Below are positions 1 to 8,442 of a DNA stretch of 22,012 nucleotides, one piece after another. Origin of the DNA: a bacterium (GTDB taxonomy: Bacteria > Bacillota_I > Bacilli_A > RFN20 > CAG-826); the NCBI GenBank assembly GCA_004561785.1, contig SFUB01000016.1, positions 1 to 22,012 on the forward strand. Reading direction: 5' to 3'. The notes under the pieces are model-generated. The model saw only the letters and a list, made by a program, of their open reading frames with translations, searched no databases and was not told the origin of the DNA. Within the stretch, counting starts at the first letter, position 1; each line of letters begins with the position of its first letter. The position numbers were made by a program, and so were the translations under genes.

Positions 1-37
1 CTATCGGACTACGCCAAGCCATCTCAATGAGGTAGTT

Positions 38-1121
38 TCAGAACGTAGCGTAACTCGATGCCTGGCCTAACTTGTCCGCGATGTCGAGGATCCTTTGGAA
101 AAGGGCTTCATCAGGGACATAGGTGAGCATCTTGTTGAAGGAGGAGGCGAATTCCGCCCTTTCTCCCGGGCTCATCCGGGAGGGGTTCCTCTTATAGGCT
201 TCGTATAAAGGGAGGTTGGCCGCTTTTACTTGTTTGATGTAGGCGATCGATTCCATTGAAGCGGCGACATCGCCGTGCCCCCGGCCTTCCATCAGGTATT
301 TCTCCACCCCGTTCCGAGAATAGTCCGCATGGAACAAAGAGGCCCTTGGGACCACCGTGTCATCATGGTCCCCATGGATCAAAAGACAATAGACGCCCTG
401 AGCTTTTTCGATCCCCTGCTTCCCGGAGAGGAAAGCGTATTCGCTGTCGCGCTTCGCCATGGCTGCTTTTAGAGCGGGCTCGGTCATTTCTACGCCCAAG
501 CTCACCTTGCTTTTGACGAGCTCGGTCATGACTTCGAAAGGCTCCGTGAATCCCGACATCGGGAAGATCGCCAAAGGACGGTCGGTGAAATTCAAAGAAG
601 CGGCGATCCCATAGGCCCCCCAGGAATGTCCGAAAAGAAACAGGGGCAATTTGGACAAGGGGGACGTGGACAGGAATTCGACCGCGGCTCGGACATCGAG
701 GCCGCTTTGGGAAAGCCCTTTGACCTTCATCCCCTCGCTGCGTCCAGAGGCGGTGAGATCGATGGCCAAGACGAAAGAAATAAGCGTGAAAGACGCTCGA
801 TACATCTTCGGATAACCCGGTAAGCCCGTGGACGCACAAGAAGATCCCTTTGGGGCTGGGCTGTTCAAAAAGGTGACCCGTTAGTTTGTTTCCTCCAGAA
901 ACGAAGGTGACGAACTTACGGTTTCTGAGCTCCGGGAAGTCCTCATAGGAAGGATAATCGAGGTAATCCCATCCTTGCTTATACGATTCTAACGACGAAA
1001 GGCGCCGATCGAACAAGATCTTGAGGGCGGTATCGGCGGTCAAGGGCCCCCTATCGTCAGCCAAAGAACCCAAGATCGCCGAGATCGTTTGCGCGGTGTT
1101 CTTGATTTTGTAGGGGTCCAT
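38..1121 (-). pseudogene. alpha/beta hydrolase (serine lysophospholipase/esterase-like), broken by a frameshift
   Basis: The protein is readable in two overlapping minus-strand frames. The first, from the ATG at 1121, gives the N-terminus up to the oxyanion-hole segment 'GIFLCVHGLTG' and on to 'VFHAYFFRLG'. The second resumes at 'FVLAIDLTASGRSEG' and runs to the TGA at 38-40. The switch lies near 780-800. The second frame carries the nucleophile elbow GHSWG (serine codon about 623-625), the acid in 'HGDHDDTVVP' and the histidine in 'GRGHGD', so the full Ser-Asp-His triad is present. Joined, the product would be about 360 residues, normal for alpha/beta hydrolases with a helical C-terminal extension. 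There is no signal peptide, so it is probably cytoplasmic; the substrate is unknown. A sequencing or assembly error is possible, because both halves look well conserved. It diverges from the pyridoxal kinase gene across 49 bases. Confidence 0.82.
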
Positions 1122-1127
1122 AGCCTG

Positions 1128-1136
1128 ATTTTAGCA
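1128..1136 (-). promoter_or_regulatory. extended -10 element of the hydrolase gene, leaderless type
   Basis: The minus strand reads TGCTAAAAT, then six bases, then the ATG at 1121. This is a TGn-extended -10 whose expected transcription start falls on the A of the ATG. No Shine-Dalgarno sequence fits in between, so a leaderless mRNA is likely. Confidence 0.5.
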
Positions 1137-1170
1137 CACAAGCACAGGATGAACGGTTAAACTATTGCCC

Positions 1171-2004
1171 ATGAAACAAAAGACCATTCTTACCCTGCAA
1201 GACTATTCTTGCCTCGGCCGCTGCTCCCTGACAGTGGCTCTCCCAACGATCAGCGCCTCCGGCATCCAGGCCGTAGGCATCCCGACGGGAGTTTTGTCCA
1301 ACCACACCGCCTTCCCCGAATGGACCTTCGACGATACATTGCCTTGCCTCATGGCCTGCCCGAAGAACTGGGGAGAGCACGCCCCGGAATTCTCGGCGAT
1401 CTATACCGGCTATCTAGCCACAAGCCAAGTCGACATGGCCTTGTCTTTGATCCACTCCTTCAAAAAAGAAGGCACGCTTCTCTTCGTCGATCCCGCCTGC
1501 GCCGATGGGGGCGAGCTTTATCCGGGGTTTGGCGAGGAACATCTGGAAGCCATGAAAAGGCTTTTCCAAGAAGCCGACCTCATCAAGCCGAACGTCACCG
1601 AGGCGTGCCTATTGACCGCCACCCCTTATCAAGAGAACCATGACGAAGCCTTCTGCGCCTCTTTGCTTCCAAAGCTAGCCTCCTTAGGGCCTAAACGCAT
1701 CGTTCTGTCCGGAGTTCAGAAAGAGGGCAAGGTCGGATCGATGGTCTATGATGAGGGCAAAGTTTCACTCGCCCTCAACACGCTCATCCCCATGAAAGCC
1801 CACGGGACCGGGGATCTCTTCTCAAGCGCCCTCGTCTCGGCTCTGGTGCTAGGCAAAGATCTGCACGAAGCCGCCTCGATCGCCGGGCGTTACGTCTCCG
1901 CCTCCCTTGCTTTCAATCAGCAAGATGGAGTGGATGGGATTCTCTTCGGTCCGGAATTCGAAAAGGCCATCCCCTCCTTTTTGAGGGATCTGCAGGTTTT
2001 ATAA
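1171..2004 (+). CDS. pdxY: pyridoxal/pyridoxamine kinase (PdxY/PdxK family)
   Basis: This is a ribokinase-fold kinase that phosphorylates the 5'-hydroxyl of pyridoxal, pyridoxine or pyridoxamine with ATP in the cytoplasmic vitamin B6 salvage pathway. From the ATG at 1171 it is 277 residues, the usual length. The N-terminal 'LQDYSCLGRCS', the 'GVLSNHT' loop, 'DPACADGG', the 'KPNVTEA' stretch and the anion-hole motif HGTGD near residues 211-215 are all family features; the aspartate of GTGD is the catalytic base. A TTG six bases upstream (1165) is also in frame, but the ATG is preferred because a TAAACT box ends seven bases before it and no ribosome binding site is present. It is transcribed alone, diverging from the hydrolase and ending at a strong terminator. 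Which vitamer it prefers cannot be told from sequence. Confidence 0.9.
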   Translation: MKQKTILTLQDYSCLGRCSLTVALPTISASGIQAVGIPTGVLSNHTAFPEWTFDDTLPCLMACPKNWGEHAPEFSAIYTGYLATSQVDMALSLIHSFKKEGTLLFVDPACADGGELYPGFGEEHLEAMKRLFQEADLIKPNVTEACLLTATPYQENHDEAFCASLLPKLASLGPKRIVLSGVQKEGKVGSMVYDEGKVSLALNTLIPMKAHGTGDLFSSALVSALVLGKDLHEAASIAGRYVSASLAFNQQDGVDGILFGPEFEKAIPSFLRDLQVL

Positions 2005-2023
2005 CTGGATCTGCAATCCGAAT

Positions 2024-2045
2024 AGGCGCTTCTTGCGCCTTTTTT
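2024..2045 (+). terminator. intrinsic terminator of the pyridoxal kinase gene
   Basis: The stem AGGCGC / GCGCCT has a TTCTT loop and is followed at once by a run of T, 19 bases after the stop codon. Confidence 0.85.
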
Positions 2046-2050
2046 CGTGC

Positions 2051-2077
2051 AAAAAGCCCTTTTTTGCAAAGGGCTTT
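2051..2077 (-). terminator. intrinsic terminator of the ABC transporter gene
   Basis: Read on the minus strand, AAAGCCCTT and AAGGGCTTT flank a short loop and lead into TTTTT. It lies just past the TGA at 2088-2090. Together with the plus-strand terminator at 2024-2045 it forms a back-to-back pair between convergent genes. Confidence 0.85.
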
Positions 2078-2087
2078 GAGGATTTTG

Positions 2088-4883
2088 TCATTCGCTCCGC
2101 AAGGCATTGACCGGGTCTTTCCTTGCCGCCGACATCGCCGGGACGACGCCGCTGATGGAAGTGAGGAGCACCGAGATGGCGATCATGATGAGGGCTTCGT
2201 ACCAAGGGAGGGAAGCGATCGTATAAACCCCGGTGAAGGCGCCGACGATGAGGTTCACGACCAAGGAGAGGAGATAGGTGAGCCCGATGCCTAGGGCCCC
2301 GGAGGAAAGCCCCACCATGACCGTCTCGGCCATGAAGAGGTTCGCGACGTCCCGCTTCCTTCCACCCAGGGAGCGGATGACGCCGATCTCCTTGATGCGC
2401 TCGATGACCGAGACATAGGTGATGATGGCGATCATGACGGTCGAGACCACCAAAGACAAAGCGGTGAAGGCCACCAAGGCATAGGTCACGATGTTGAGGA
2501 TCGTGTTGATCATCGAGATGACCACCTGGAGGTTATCCGAATATTTGATTGGGTTGCCGCTGCGGTCAGCCTCCGTCAAATAGTAGACGGATCCAGAGGC
2601 AGAGAGGGCCTTGACGTCCCCTTCCGCGTTCCATTGATCGAGATAATCGGTCACAAGGTACTTCGAATCGAAGTCGATCGGATAGATGCGAATCGAGGAT
2701 GGGAGCTCAGATCCACCGGCGTTAGCGAGGGTGAGGGAAGCGCTTCTCCCCGAGCCCATCGCGATTCCCATCGAAGAGGCGAAGGCGTTCATCAAGGTCG
2801 ACATCGAGGAGCTTCTGCCGACGATGCCGTAATCATCCACGGCTTTATCGAACTCATGCCATTTGAGGTAATAGGAGAAGGAATAATAGAGGCCGCTTCC
2901 GCTAATGGCGCCGGTGGTCGGATCTTTAGCGAGGCTCGTGGAGATCGAATCGACGCCAGACAAAGAGGAATAGTTGGTCAGCAAGCGAGAAAGGTAGCTG
3001 GCTTTGTTATCGGAACGGAACTTAGCCATGAAGGCGGGGGTGTAATAGAGGCCGGAGGACAAACACCCGTATTGGACCCCGTCCTTCGGGGTCAAAATGC
3101 CGACGATCTTCATCTTCATCCCCTCGCCCCACCGCTCAACCTGCCTTTCGGATTCGTAGGTGAACGGACGGGTGAGATCGGATTTGTTCGGGATCTTGTC
3201 TTCGTCCAAATAAGACTTCACCGCCTCGTTCGGGGTGAAGACCACGTCGTTGGGGTAATAATAGAAATCCTTGGCCTTGATCTCCTCCATCGAGAAGACG
3301 TCCTTGAAGAGGTCTTTGTCATAGTCGTATGGGTAATCCGGATCGGCGTCTTTGCTGAATTTGTCGATGGCGGAGAGGAACTGGTCTTGGGAATAATAGC
3401 CAAGCTCGGTCAAGACGAAGTCGGTGATCGCGTCATGGCCGTTGAGGACGAGCATCATCTCGTCTTCCTTCTCGGCGAACTTGCCTCCGTCGACGAGATC
3501 GTATTGGCCAAGGACGTAACTCTTTTCCGAGAGGCCTTGGGACAAGGCCGAGCCATAGCTCGAGATCAAATCGGCGTAAGAGGAATATTCGGTCTGGCGG
3601 ACGATGGAGGTCGCGAATTGTTCCATGAACGAGAGGGAGCGGATCTGCTTGTCCTGCTTATACCCATCCCCATCCGCCACATCGATCGTGACGTTGGTGT
3701 AGAGGTTGTTCTCCGGGGCGATGCCGAAGGAATAGGAAATCGCGTTGTAATACTCCTCCGGCATCGCCCGGAGGAAGTCGACGTAAGCCTGCGAGATGGA
3801 ATTGGAAACCAAGGAGGAGGAAGTCGTCTTGGAGGTTTTGATGAGCTCCTCGATGACGAAATCGACGTTGATCTTGCCCTCCTTCACCGCGGAGGAGACG
3901 ATGGAGGTCTTCGTCGAGGTCGAGGCCGAGGCCATGAGGGATTCGATGTCCAATGTGGAACTTGAGATCGAAACCGGGTTCCCCGAGAGCATGTCGTCCT
4001 GCATCGAGGCGATGTAGCCGGAGATGCCGCTTGAGATGGCAAGGACCAAAGAGACCCCCACGATGCCGATCGAACCGGCGAAACAAACCATCGCCGTGCG
4101 TTTGGCTTTCGAGAATAGGTTGCGGAAGGACAAATAAAAGGATTGGCTCAGGGAAAGCTTGGCCTTCTTGGAGGGGATCTCCGCGAGTTTGCCTTCCTCC
4201 CCATCCTTCGGGGGGCAACTGTCCTGCACGATCAACCCGTCTTTGAGCGAGACGATGCGGGAAGAGTATTTCTCGGCGAGCTCGGGGTTATGGGTCACCA
4301 TGATGACCAGACGGTCTTTGGCGACCTCTTTGAGGAGATCCATGATCTGGATTGAGGTCTTCGTGTCCAAGGCCCCCGTCGGCTCATCGGCCAAGAGGAT
4401 GGAGGGATCGTTGACCAAGGCGCGGGCGATCGCGACCCTCTGACACTGGCCGCCGGAAAGCTGGTTGGGCTTCTTATACAGCATCTCCCCCAACCCCACT
4501 TTCCGGAGGGCCTCTTCGGCGCGCTTCCTCCTCTCGGCTTTCTTGACGCCGGAGATCGTAAGCGCGAGTTCGACGTTCTCAAGGACGTTTTGATGGGGGA
4601 TGAGGTTATAGGATTGGAAGATGAACCCGACTTTGTGGTTTCGGTAATTGTCCCAATCGCGGTCGGAGAAGCCCTTCGTGGACGCCCCGTCGATCTCTAG
4701 ATCCCCGGAGGTGTAATGGTCGAGGCCCCCGATGATGTTGAGCAAGGTGGTCTTGCCCGATCCGCTTGGGCCGAGGATTGAGACGAACTCGGAATCGCGG
4801 AAACTCAAGGAGACCCCCTTCAACGCGGGGAAAGGCTTCCCCGCCACTTCGTAGTCTTTGACGATGTTCTCTAACTTCAGCAT
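2088..4883 (-). CDS. ABC transporter, fused ATPase and MacB/FtsX-type permease with a large extracytoplasmic domain
   Basis: The protein is 931 residues from the ATG at 4883, chosen because AAGGAGG lies eight bases upstream; a start 75 bases further up is open but lacks a site. The N-terminal ATPase has Walker A GPSGSGKT (38-45), Q-loop Q90, signature LSGGQ (142-146, followed by C rather than the common Q), Walker B ILLADE (162-167) and switch H198, which is the LolD/MacB type. One membrane helix (about 265-290) is followed by some 500 residues expected outside the membrane. Three C-terminal helices (about 800-925) include the FtsX-like 'ERIKEIGVIRSLGGRKRDV'. Such mechanotransmission exporters move peptides, lipids or lipoproteins, or resist bacitracin-type antibiotics; no two-component system is adjacent to suggest which. 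One membrane helix before and three after the ectodomain is the MacB layout. It is monocistronic. Confidence 0.93.
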   Translation of the reverse strand: MLKLENIVKDYEVAGKPFPALKGVSLSFRDSEFVSILGPSGSGKTTLLNIIGGLDHYTSGDLEIDGASTKGFSDRDWDNYRNHKVGFIFQSYNLIPHQNVLENVELALTISGVKKAERRKRAEEALRKVGLGEMLYKKPNQLSGGQCQRVAIARALVNDPSILLADEPTGALDTKTSIQIMDLLKEVAKDRLVIMVTHNPELAEKYSSRIVSLKDGLIVQDSCPPKDGEEGKLAEIPSKKAKLSLSQSFYLSFRNLFSKAKRTAMVCFAGSIGIVGVSLVLAISSGISGYIASMQDDMLSGNPVSISSSTLDIESLMASASTSTKTSIVSSAVKEGKINVDFVIEELIKTSKTTSSSLVSNSISQAYVDFLRAMPEEYYNAISYSFGIAPENNLYTNVTIDVADGDGYKQDKQIRSLSFMEQFATSIVRQTEYSSYADLISSYGSALSQGLSEKSYVLGQYDLVDGGKFAEKEDEMMLVLNGHDAITDFVLTELGYYSQDQFLSAIDKFSKDADPDYPYDYDKDLFKDVFSMEEIKAKDFYYYPNDVVFTPNEAVKSYLDEDKIPNKSDLTRPFTYESERQVERWGEGMKMKIVGILTPKDGVQYGCLSSGLYYTPAFMAKFRSDNKASYLSRLLTNYSSLSGVDSISTSLAKDPTTGAISGSGLYYSFSYYLKWHEFDKAVDDYGIVGRSSSMSTLMNAFASSMGIAMGSGRSASLTLANAGGSELPSSIRIYPIDFDSKYLVTDYLDQWNAEGDVKALSASGSVYYLTEADRSGNPIKYSDNLQVVISMINTILNIVTYALVAFTALSLVVSTVMIAIITYVSVIERIKEIGVIRSLGGRKRDVANLFMAETVMVGLSSGALGIGLTYLLSLVVNLIVGAFTGVYTIASLPWYEALIMIAISVLLTSISGVVPAMSAARKDPVNALRSE

Positions 4884-4911
4884 CTTGGGCTCCTCCTTTT
4901 CAAGCCCTTGA

Positions 4912-4949
4912 ATGATAACCGGATATGGCTTTTTTCCAAAGGAAAAAGC
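4912..4949 (-). promoter_or_regulatory. ABC transporter promoter with overlapping palindrome
   Basis: On the minus strand TTGGAA (plus 4934-4939) and TATCAT (plus 4912-4917) are spaced by 16 bases and sit upstream of the ABC gene's ribosome binding site. The -35 box lies inside an inverted repeat (GCTTTTTCC-TTT-GGAAAAAAGC, about 4929-4949), which could be an operator or a second hairpin after the oleate hydratase terminator. Confidence 0.5.
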
Positions 4950-4960
4950 AAAGCGCAAAG

Positions 4961-4992
4961 CAAAAGCGCCCGGGGAGGTAAAGCTCGGGCGC
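4961..4992 (-). terminator. ohyA: intrinsic terminator downstream of oleate hydratase
   Basis: On the minus strand GCGCCCG and CGGGCGC form a seven-pair stem followed by TTTTGCTTT. A second inverted repeat (CCTCCTTCGC / GCGAGGGAGG, about 5006-5035) abuts the stop codon of the gene. Confidence 0.65.
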
Positions 4993-5033
4993 CCCTAGGG
5001 AGAGCCTCCTTCGCGGAAAGGAAGCGAGGGAGG

Positions 5034-6824
5034 TCAGATGAGTTTGGATTCGCGGAGGAGGGTCTCCACGTCGGTGTCTTTGATCTTTTTGAGGACTTTC
5101 TTAAGCAGGAACCGCTCTTTGGCCGAAAGAGGCATGTCCTTGAGTTGTTTCCGGTCGATCGCGTAGTAGGCGGCGCGGAGCAATTCCCTCACGTCGTAGC
5201 GGGATCCCCAGACCTCGGGGACGCCGCGATCGACGTTCAGGAGGGTGTAGACGGCCTCCATCCCGGAACGCATGGAATACTCGGTCGTGAAGATCGTGTC
5301 GGCGGGGATTTCGGCGAACTGGCCGATGAAGGCGAGGTTCTTGCTGCCCTGCGGGACCACAAGCGGGCGATCGGAGCCGGAACGGGGCTGGAAGAAGGCG
5401 TCGATGTAGGGCATGAAGGCGCTGGTGGTATTGGCGTGGTTCTTCGCGTAGTCTTCGATCTTATCGGTCGGGACGCCGATGTGATACATCCACTCCATCG
5501 CGATCTCGACGCCGGTGCAATCCCTCATCGGCTTCTTGACGTAGTTGCCGGGGCGGTTGGTGTAGAGCGAATAGAACCAGACCAAGACGCGGTCTTTGGG
5601 CTGATCGGCGAATTGCCCTTGGCGGTTGATGGTCCAGGAGCACCTCCAATAGTCCCAGGAGTCCTTCACCGTGACGATGCCTCCGGTGCAGACTTTGCCG
5701 TTTCTTGGATCGCGGCGGGTGATGGCGGTGATATAGGGGATCAGCGTCTCATCGACGTCGATCGTGGCGCTCATCCAGTTGGTCTGCTCAATATCGGAGC
5801 AGAAGGGAGCGGGATTCCCGAAGCTGCCGTCATTCACCTGGGCGGCCATCTTGCGCCAGAGCTCAAACGAAGCCGGGCGGGTTTCGCTCAGTTTGCTTAG
5901 ATCCGGCGCCTGATTCTGGCTGCCGTAGATCGAGGCGTCGACGCAGGAGCCGTTGGTGACGAAGACGAGGTCGTCATCCCCAAGATCGAGAGTGACTTTC
6001 TTGCCGGATTGAACCAGTTCGATGGACTTAGCCCTCTTCTCTCCTTTGGCGTCGACTTCGATTTTGATGTCGGTGACCTCGCTATGGGGGACGAAGGTGA
6101 CGCCCCGCGCTTCCAGATAATGAAGCAGAGGCAAAATCATCGACTCATATTGGTTATAGCGGGTGAAGCGGAGGGCGGTGAAATCGGGGAGCCCATCGAT
6201 ATGGTGGACGTACCTCTGCAGGTAACGCTTCATCTCCAGGGCGCTGCTCCATTCCTGGAAGGCGAACATGGTCTGCCAGTAGAGCCAGAAGTTGGATTTG
6301 TAGAAGTGCTCGTCGAAGCAATCGCTGATCTTCTTGTATTCGAGTTCCTTCTCCGGGGTCAGGAAGAGTTTGAGAAGCTGTTCCTGGGCTTGCTTGTCCA
6401 GGGTGAAGTCATGTCCGGTGGGGAGCTTATGGCCGCGGTTGTCCGTCGCCCGGCAGAGGGAGTAGTTCGGATCCTCCTTGTTGAGCCAATAGTATTCGTC
6501 CAAGACGGAGACTTTGGGGTCTGAGGCGCTTGGGACATCGCGGTAGACGTCCCACATGACCTCGAAATGGTTGTCCATCTCACGGCCGCCCCTCATGTAG
6601 TATCCGTATTTGGGGTCGTGGGCGCCGTCGCAGGCGCCTCCGCTCACGGGGTCGCGGTCGAAGATCTTGACGTTCTCCCCTTTGAGTCCGGCGTCGCGGA
6701 CGAGGTAGAAGGCCGCGGTGAGCCCGGCCAGCCCGCTGCCGACGATGTAGGCTTTCTTCTTCTCTGCGCCCTCCACTTTCTTCGGATGGGCGAAGGCTTC
6801 GTAATTTCCTGCGGAATAATACAT
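5034..6824 (-). CDS. ohyA: oleate hydratase (myosin-cross-reactive antigen family, EC 4.2.1.53)
   Basis: FAD-dependent enzyme that adds water across the cis-9 double bond of oleic and related fatty acids to give 10-hydroxy acids. In gut Firmicutes this is linked to detoxifying membrane-active unsaturated fatty acids. The 596-residue length is typical. The FAD-binding fold shows GSGLAGLTAA at 29-38. The family hallmark 'GGREMDNHFEVMW' starts at 79, and E82 in it aligns with the acid implicated in water activation in characterised oleate hydratases. The substrate-domain segments 'FWLYWQTMFAFQEW' and 'TALRFTRYNQYESMILPL' are well conserved. The start at 6824 is chosen because AGGAGA lies ten bases upstream; a start 36 bases further up would cover that site. 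The tetR gene lies directly upstream on the same strand, with a palindromic operator candidate between the two. Confidence 0.97.
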   Translation of the reverse strand: MYYSAGNYEAFAHPKKVEGAEKKKAYIVGSGLAGLTAAFYLVRDAGLKGENVKIFDRDPVSGGACDGAHDPKYGYYMRGGREMDNHFEVMWDVYRDVPSASDPKVSVLDEYYWLNKEDPNYSLCRATDNRGHKLPTGHDFTLDKQAQEQLLKLFLTPEKELEYKKISDCFDEHFYKSNFWLYWQTMFAFQEWSSALEMKRYLQRYVHHIDGLPDFTALRFTRYNQYESMILPLLHYLEARGVTFVPHSEVTDIKIEVDAKGEKRAKSIELVQSGKKVTLDLGDDDLVFVTNGSCVDASIYGSQNQAPDLSKLSETRPASFELWRKMAAQVNDGSFGNPAPFCSDIEQTNWMSATIDVDETLIPYITAITRRDPRNGKVCTGGIVTVKDSWDYWRCSWTINRQGQFADQPKDRVLVWFYSLYTNRPGNYVKKPMRDCTGVEIAMEWMYHIGVPTDKIEDYAKNHANTTSAFMPYIDAFFQPRSGSDRPLVVPQGSKNLAFIGQFAEIPADTIFTTEYSMRSGMEAVYTLLNVDRGVPEVWGSRYDVRELLRAAYYAIDRKQLKDMPLSAKERFLLKKVLKKIKDTDVETLLRESKLI

Positions 6825-6894
6825 GGCGAATTTTCTCCTTTGGCTTTTGGCCACGACCAAAAGATAGGAAATAAAAAAGCCCCATAAAAAGGAT

Positions 6895-6918
6895 AAAAGC
6901 GGATACTTGTCCGCTTTT
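6895..6918 (-). terminator. bidirectional hairpin between tetR and oleate hydratase
   Basis: AAAAGCGGA and TCCGCTTTT form a nine-pair stem with a six-base loop. It lies between the tetR stop and the oleate hydratase start, with T-rich sequence on both strands, so it can end tetR transcription. It may also attenuate any oleate hydratase transcript that starts upstream of it. Confidence 0.6.
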
Positions 6919-6919
6919 T

Positions 6920-6941
6920 TGACATATGTCAGTTTCTGACA
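6920..6941. promoter_or_regulatory. candidate TetR operator upstream of oleate hydratase
   Basis: TGACATATGTCA (6920-6931) is a perfect 12-base palindrome, followed five bases later by a further TGACA half-site (6937-6941). The core GACATATGTC recurs exactly over the tetR start codon (7513-7522). On the minus strand the palindrome contains a CTGACA -35-like box, but no convincing -10 for oleate hydratase was found. Confidence 0.65.
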
Positions 6942-6944
6942 AAT

Positions 6945-7517
6945 TTATTGGTTCCGCCCCGAATAGGCGTTCAAGGCGTTGGGGATGGTGCCTTTGACCA
7001 AGGGGGACAAATGCTCGATGATGGCCTTAGGATCCTCCTCCATGTCGCGGGCCACCCATTCGAGCATCACGTCGACGAAGGCGCTCGAATAGAAGCGCTC
7101 GATGAAGCATTTGTCCGACTCGGTGATGTCTTGGATGCGCAGCGACCGGGCGATTTCTTCCACCACCCCTTGTAGCAGCGGCATCGTCAGGCGGAAAAGA
7201 TACGACCGCAGCGTGTCTCCGGAGACGCTATGATAGATGTTCATGATAAAGGGCTTCTCTTTTTTGGCCGCGAGAAAGATATTGTAAAAGCCCTCTTCCC
7301 AGCCATCGTATCCTTTGTTTTTCTTCAGGGCCTCTTCCCCTTCCGTCCAGCAGATCCACTCCACCAGTTCGGGCAGATCAGCGAAATGATAATAGAAGCT
7401 CTGCCGACGGATTCCGCAGTTGGAGCAGATATCCGAAACCGTCACTTTGGAGATGGGCTTGGTCTTGAGGATTTCCTTCAAGGAGGAGGCAAGCGCTTTT
7501 TTGGTTAAATTTGACAT
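6945..7517 (-). CDS. TetR-family transcriptional regulator, probable repressor of itself and oleate hydratase
   Basis: The protein has 190 residues, usual for the family. The N-terminal helix-turn-helix is clear: 'ALASSLKEILKTKPISKVTVSDICSNCGIRRQSFYYHFADLPEL', with the recognition helix around residues 34-42. The remaining, all-helical part is the ligand-binding and dimer domain, resembling the C-terminal domain of the DhaS-type regulators of Firmicutes. The ATG at 7517 sits inside a palindrome whose identical core occurs again in front of oleate hydratase, so autorepression plus control of oleate hydratase is the simplest reading. The ligand is not shown by sequence; a long-chain unsaturated fatty acid would fit the neighbour. 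The gene follows the EamA transporter gene, but its own promoter begins three bases after that gene's stop. Confidence 0.92.
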   Translation of the reverse strand: MSNLTKKALASSLKEILKTKPISKVTVSDICSNCGIRRQSFYYHFADLPELVEWICWTEGEEALKKNKGYDGWEEGFYNIFLAAKKEKPFIMNIYHSVSGDTLRSYLFRLTMPLLQGVVEEIARSLRIQDITESDKCFIERFYSSAFVDVMLEWVARDMEEDPKAIIEHLSPLVKGTIPNALNAYSGRNQ

Positions 7518-7553
7518 ATGTCCTATTTTAGGCCAAATGTACTATTTTGAAAA
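7508..7553 (-). promoter_or_regulatory. tetR promoter with operator overlapping the start codon
   Basis: On the minus strand TTTTCA (plus 7548-7553), a 17-base spacer and TAAAAT (plus 7525-7530) are followed seven bases later by the tetR ATG. A 22-base imperfect palindrome (7507-7528, core GACATATGTC at 7513-7522) covers the -10, the presumed transcription start and the ATG, an ideal position for autorepression. Confidence 0.6.
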
Positions 7554-7556
7554 CCC

Positions 7557-8432
7557 TTAGGCGAAAACGGCCATGCACACGGTCCCGGCGACCAAAAGGC
7601 CAAGCCCGAGCCAAGACTTCCACTTGAGCTTTTCCTTCAAGACCAAGACGGAGAAAAGAACGGTCAAAAGGACGCTGAGTTTATCGATCGGGACGACGAC
7701 GCTCACCTGTCCTTGGGCGATCGCGTAGTAATAGCAAAGCCAAGAACCCGCCGTGGCAAAGCCGGATAAAACCAAGAACAAAAGGTCTTTCTTCGGAACC
7801 TGCTTGACGAAGGGGGCTTTCCTTTTTCCCAAGACGATCGCCCATGCCATCAAAAGCACTACGACCGTGCGAATGCTCGTGGCTAAGTTGGAAGGTACGT
7901 TCTCGATCCCGATTTTGGCTAGGATCGAAGTCGCCGCGGCGAATACGGCGGAAAGCAAGGCGAACAAAAGCCAACCCTTGCCTTTCTTGTCTTCCCCGTT
8001 CGGAGTCTTCTTGAAATCCATCATGAGATAGGTCCCAACCCCAATGGAAGAGAGGCAAAGCAGCTTGATCCACCAATTGGACCGTTCCTCCGGGAACAAA
8101 ATAAGAGCGAATAGGACGGTCAGGATGACGCTAGATTTGTCCACCGCTGCGACTTTGCTGACTTCGCCTAGCGAGAGCGCTTTGAAATAGCAGATCCAAC
8201 TGGCCCCGGTCGCAAAGCCGGAGATGATCAAAAAGAGCCAGGACTTCCAGCTGACTTCGATGATTTTTACATATTCCCCCGTGATGAAGGTCACCGCGAT
8301 GGAGAGCAATAACACGACGCTGGTGCGGAGCGCGGTCGCGACGTCAGAATCGGTCCCCTTCACGCCCAATTTGCTCAGGATGGCCGTGAAGGCGGCGAAC
8401 ACCGAGGATAGGCAGGCAAACAAAATCCACAT
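7557..8432 (-). CDS. EamA-family (drug/metabolite transporter superfamily) permease, 10 TM
   Basis: The protein has 291 residues built from two homologous halves. 'LFACLSSVFAAFTAILSKLGV' near residue 4 is matched by 'LFALLSAVFAAATSILAKIGI' near residue 155, and 'LATSIRTVVVLL' echoes 'VATALRTSVVLL'. Each half predicts five membrane helices, the standard EamA arrangement. Members export or import amino acids, nucleotides or other small metabolites, and no feature here narrows the substrate. The start at 8432 has GGAG six bases upstream. The gene ends three bases before the tetR -35 box, so read-through into tetR and oleate hydratase is possible, but a functional link is not shown. Confidence 0.92.
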   Translation of the reverse strand: MWILFACLSSVFAAFTAILSKLGVKGTDSDVATALRTSVVLLLSIAVTFITGEYVKIIEVSWKSWLFLIISGFATGASWICYFKALSLGEVSKVAAVDKSSVILTVLFALILFPEERSNWWIKLLCLSSIGVGTYLMMDFKKTPNGEDKKGKGWLLFALLSAVFAAATSILAKIGIENVPSNLATSIRTVVVLLMAWAIVLGKRKAPFVKQVPKKDLLFLVLSGFATAGSWLCYYYAIAQGQVSVVVPIDKLSVLLTVLFSVLVLKEKLKWKSWLGLGLLVAGTVCMAVFA

Positions 8433-8442
8433 AGAAACTCCG

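Noticed and set aside
2634..3965. Long plus-strand open frame of 443 codons opposite the ABC transporter
   Set aside because: It is the antisense shadow of the extracytoplasmic domain of the ABC protein. Its composition is rich in repeated Gly/Arg/Glu/Ile with no domain, and the minus-strand gene has motifs and a ribosome binding site.
4908..5900. Plus-strand open frame of 330 codons over the end of oleate hydratase
   Set aside because: It is a shadow frame generated by the high G+C third positions of oleate hydratase. It has no start signal and no recognisable motif.
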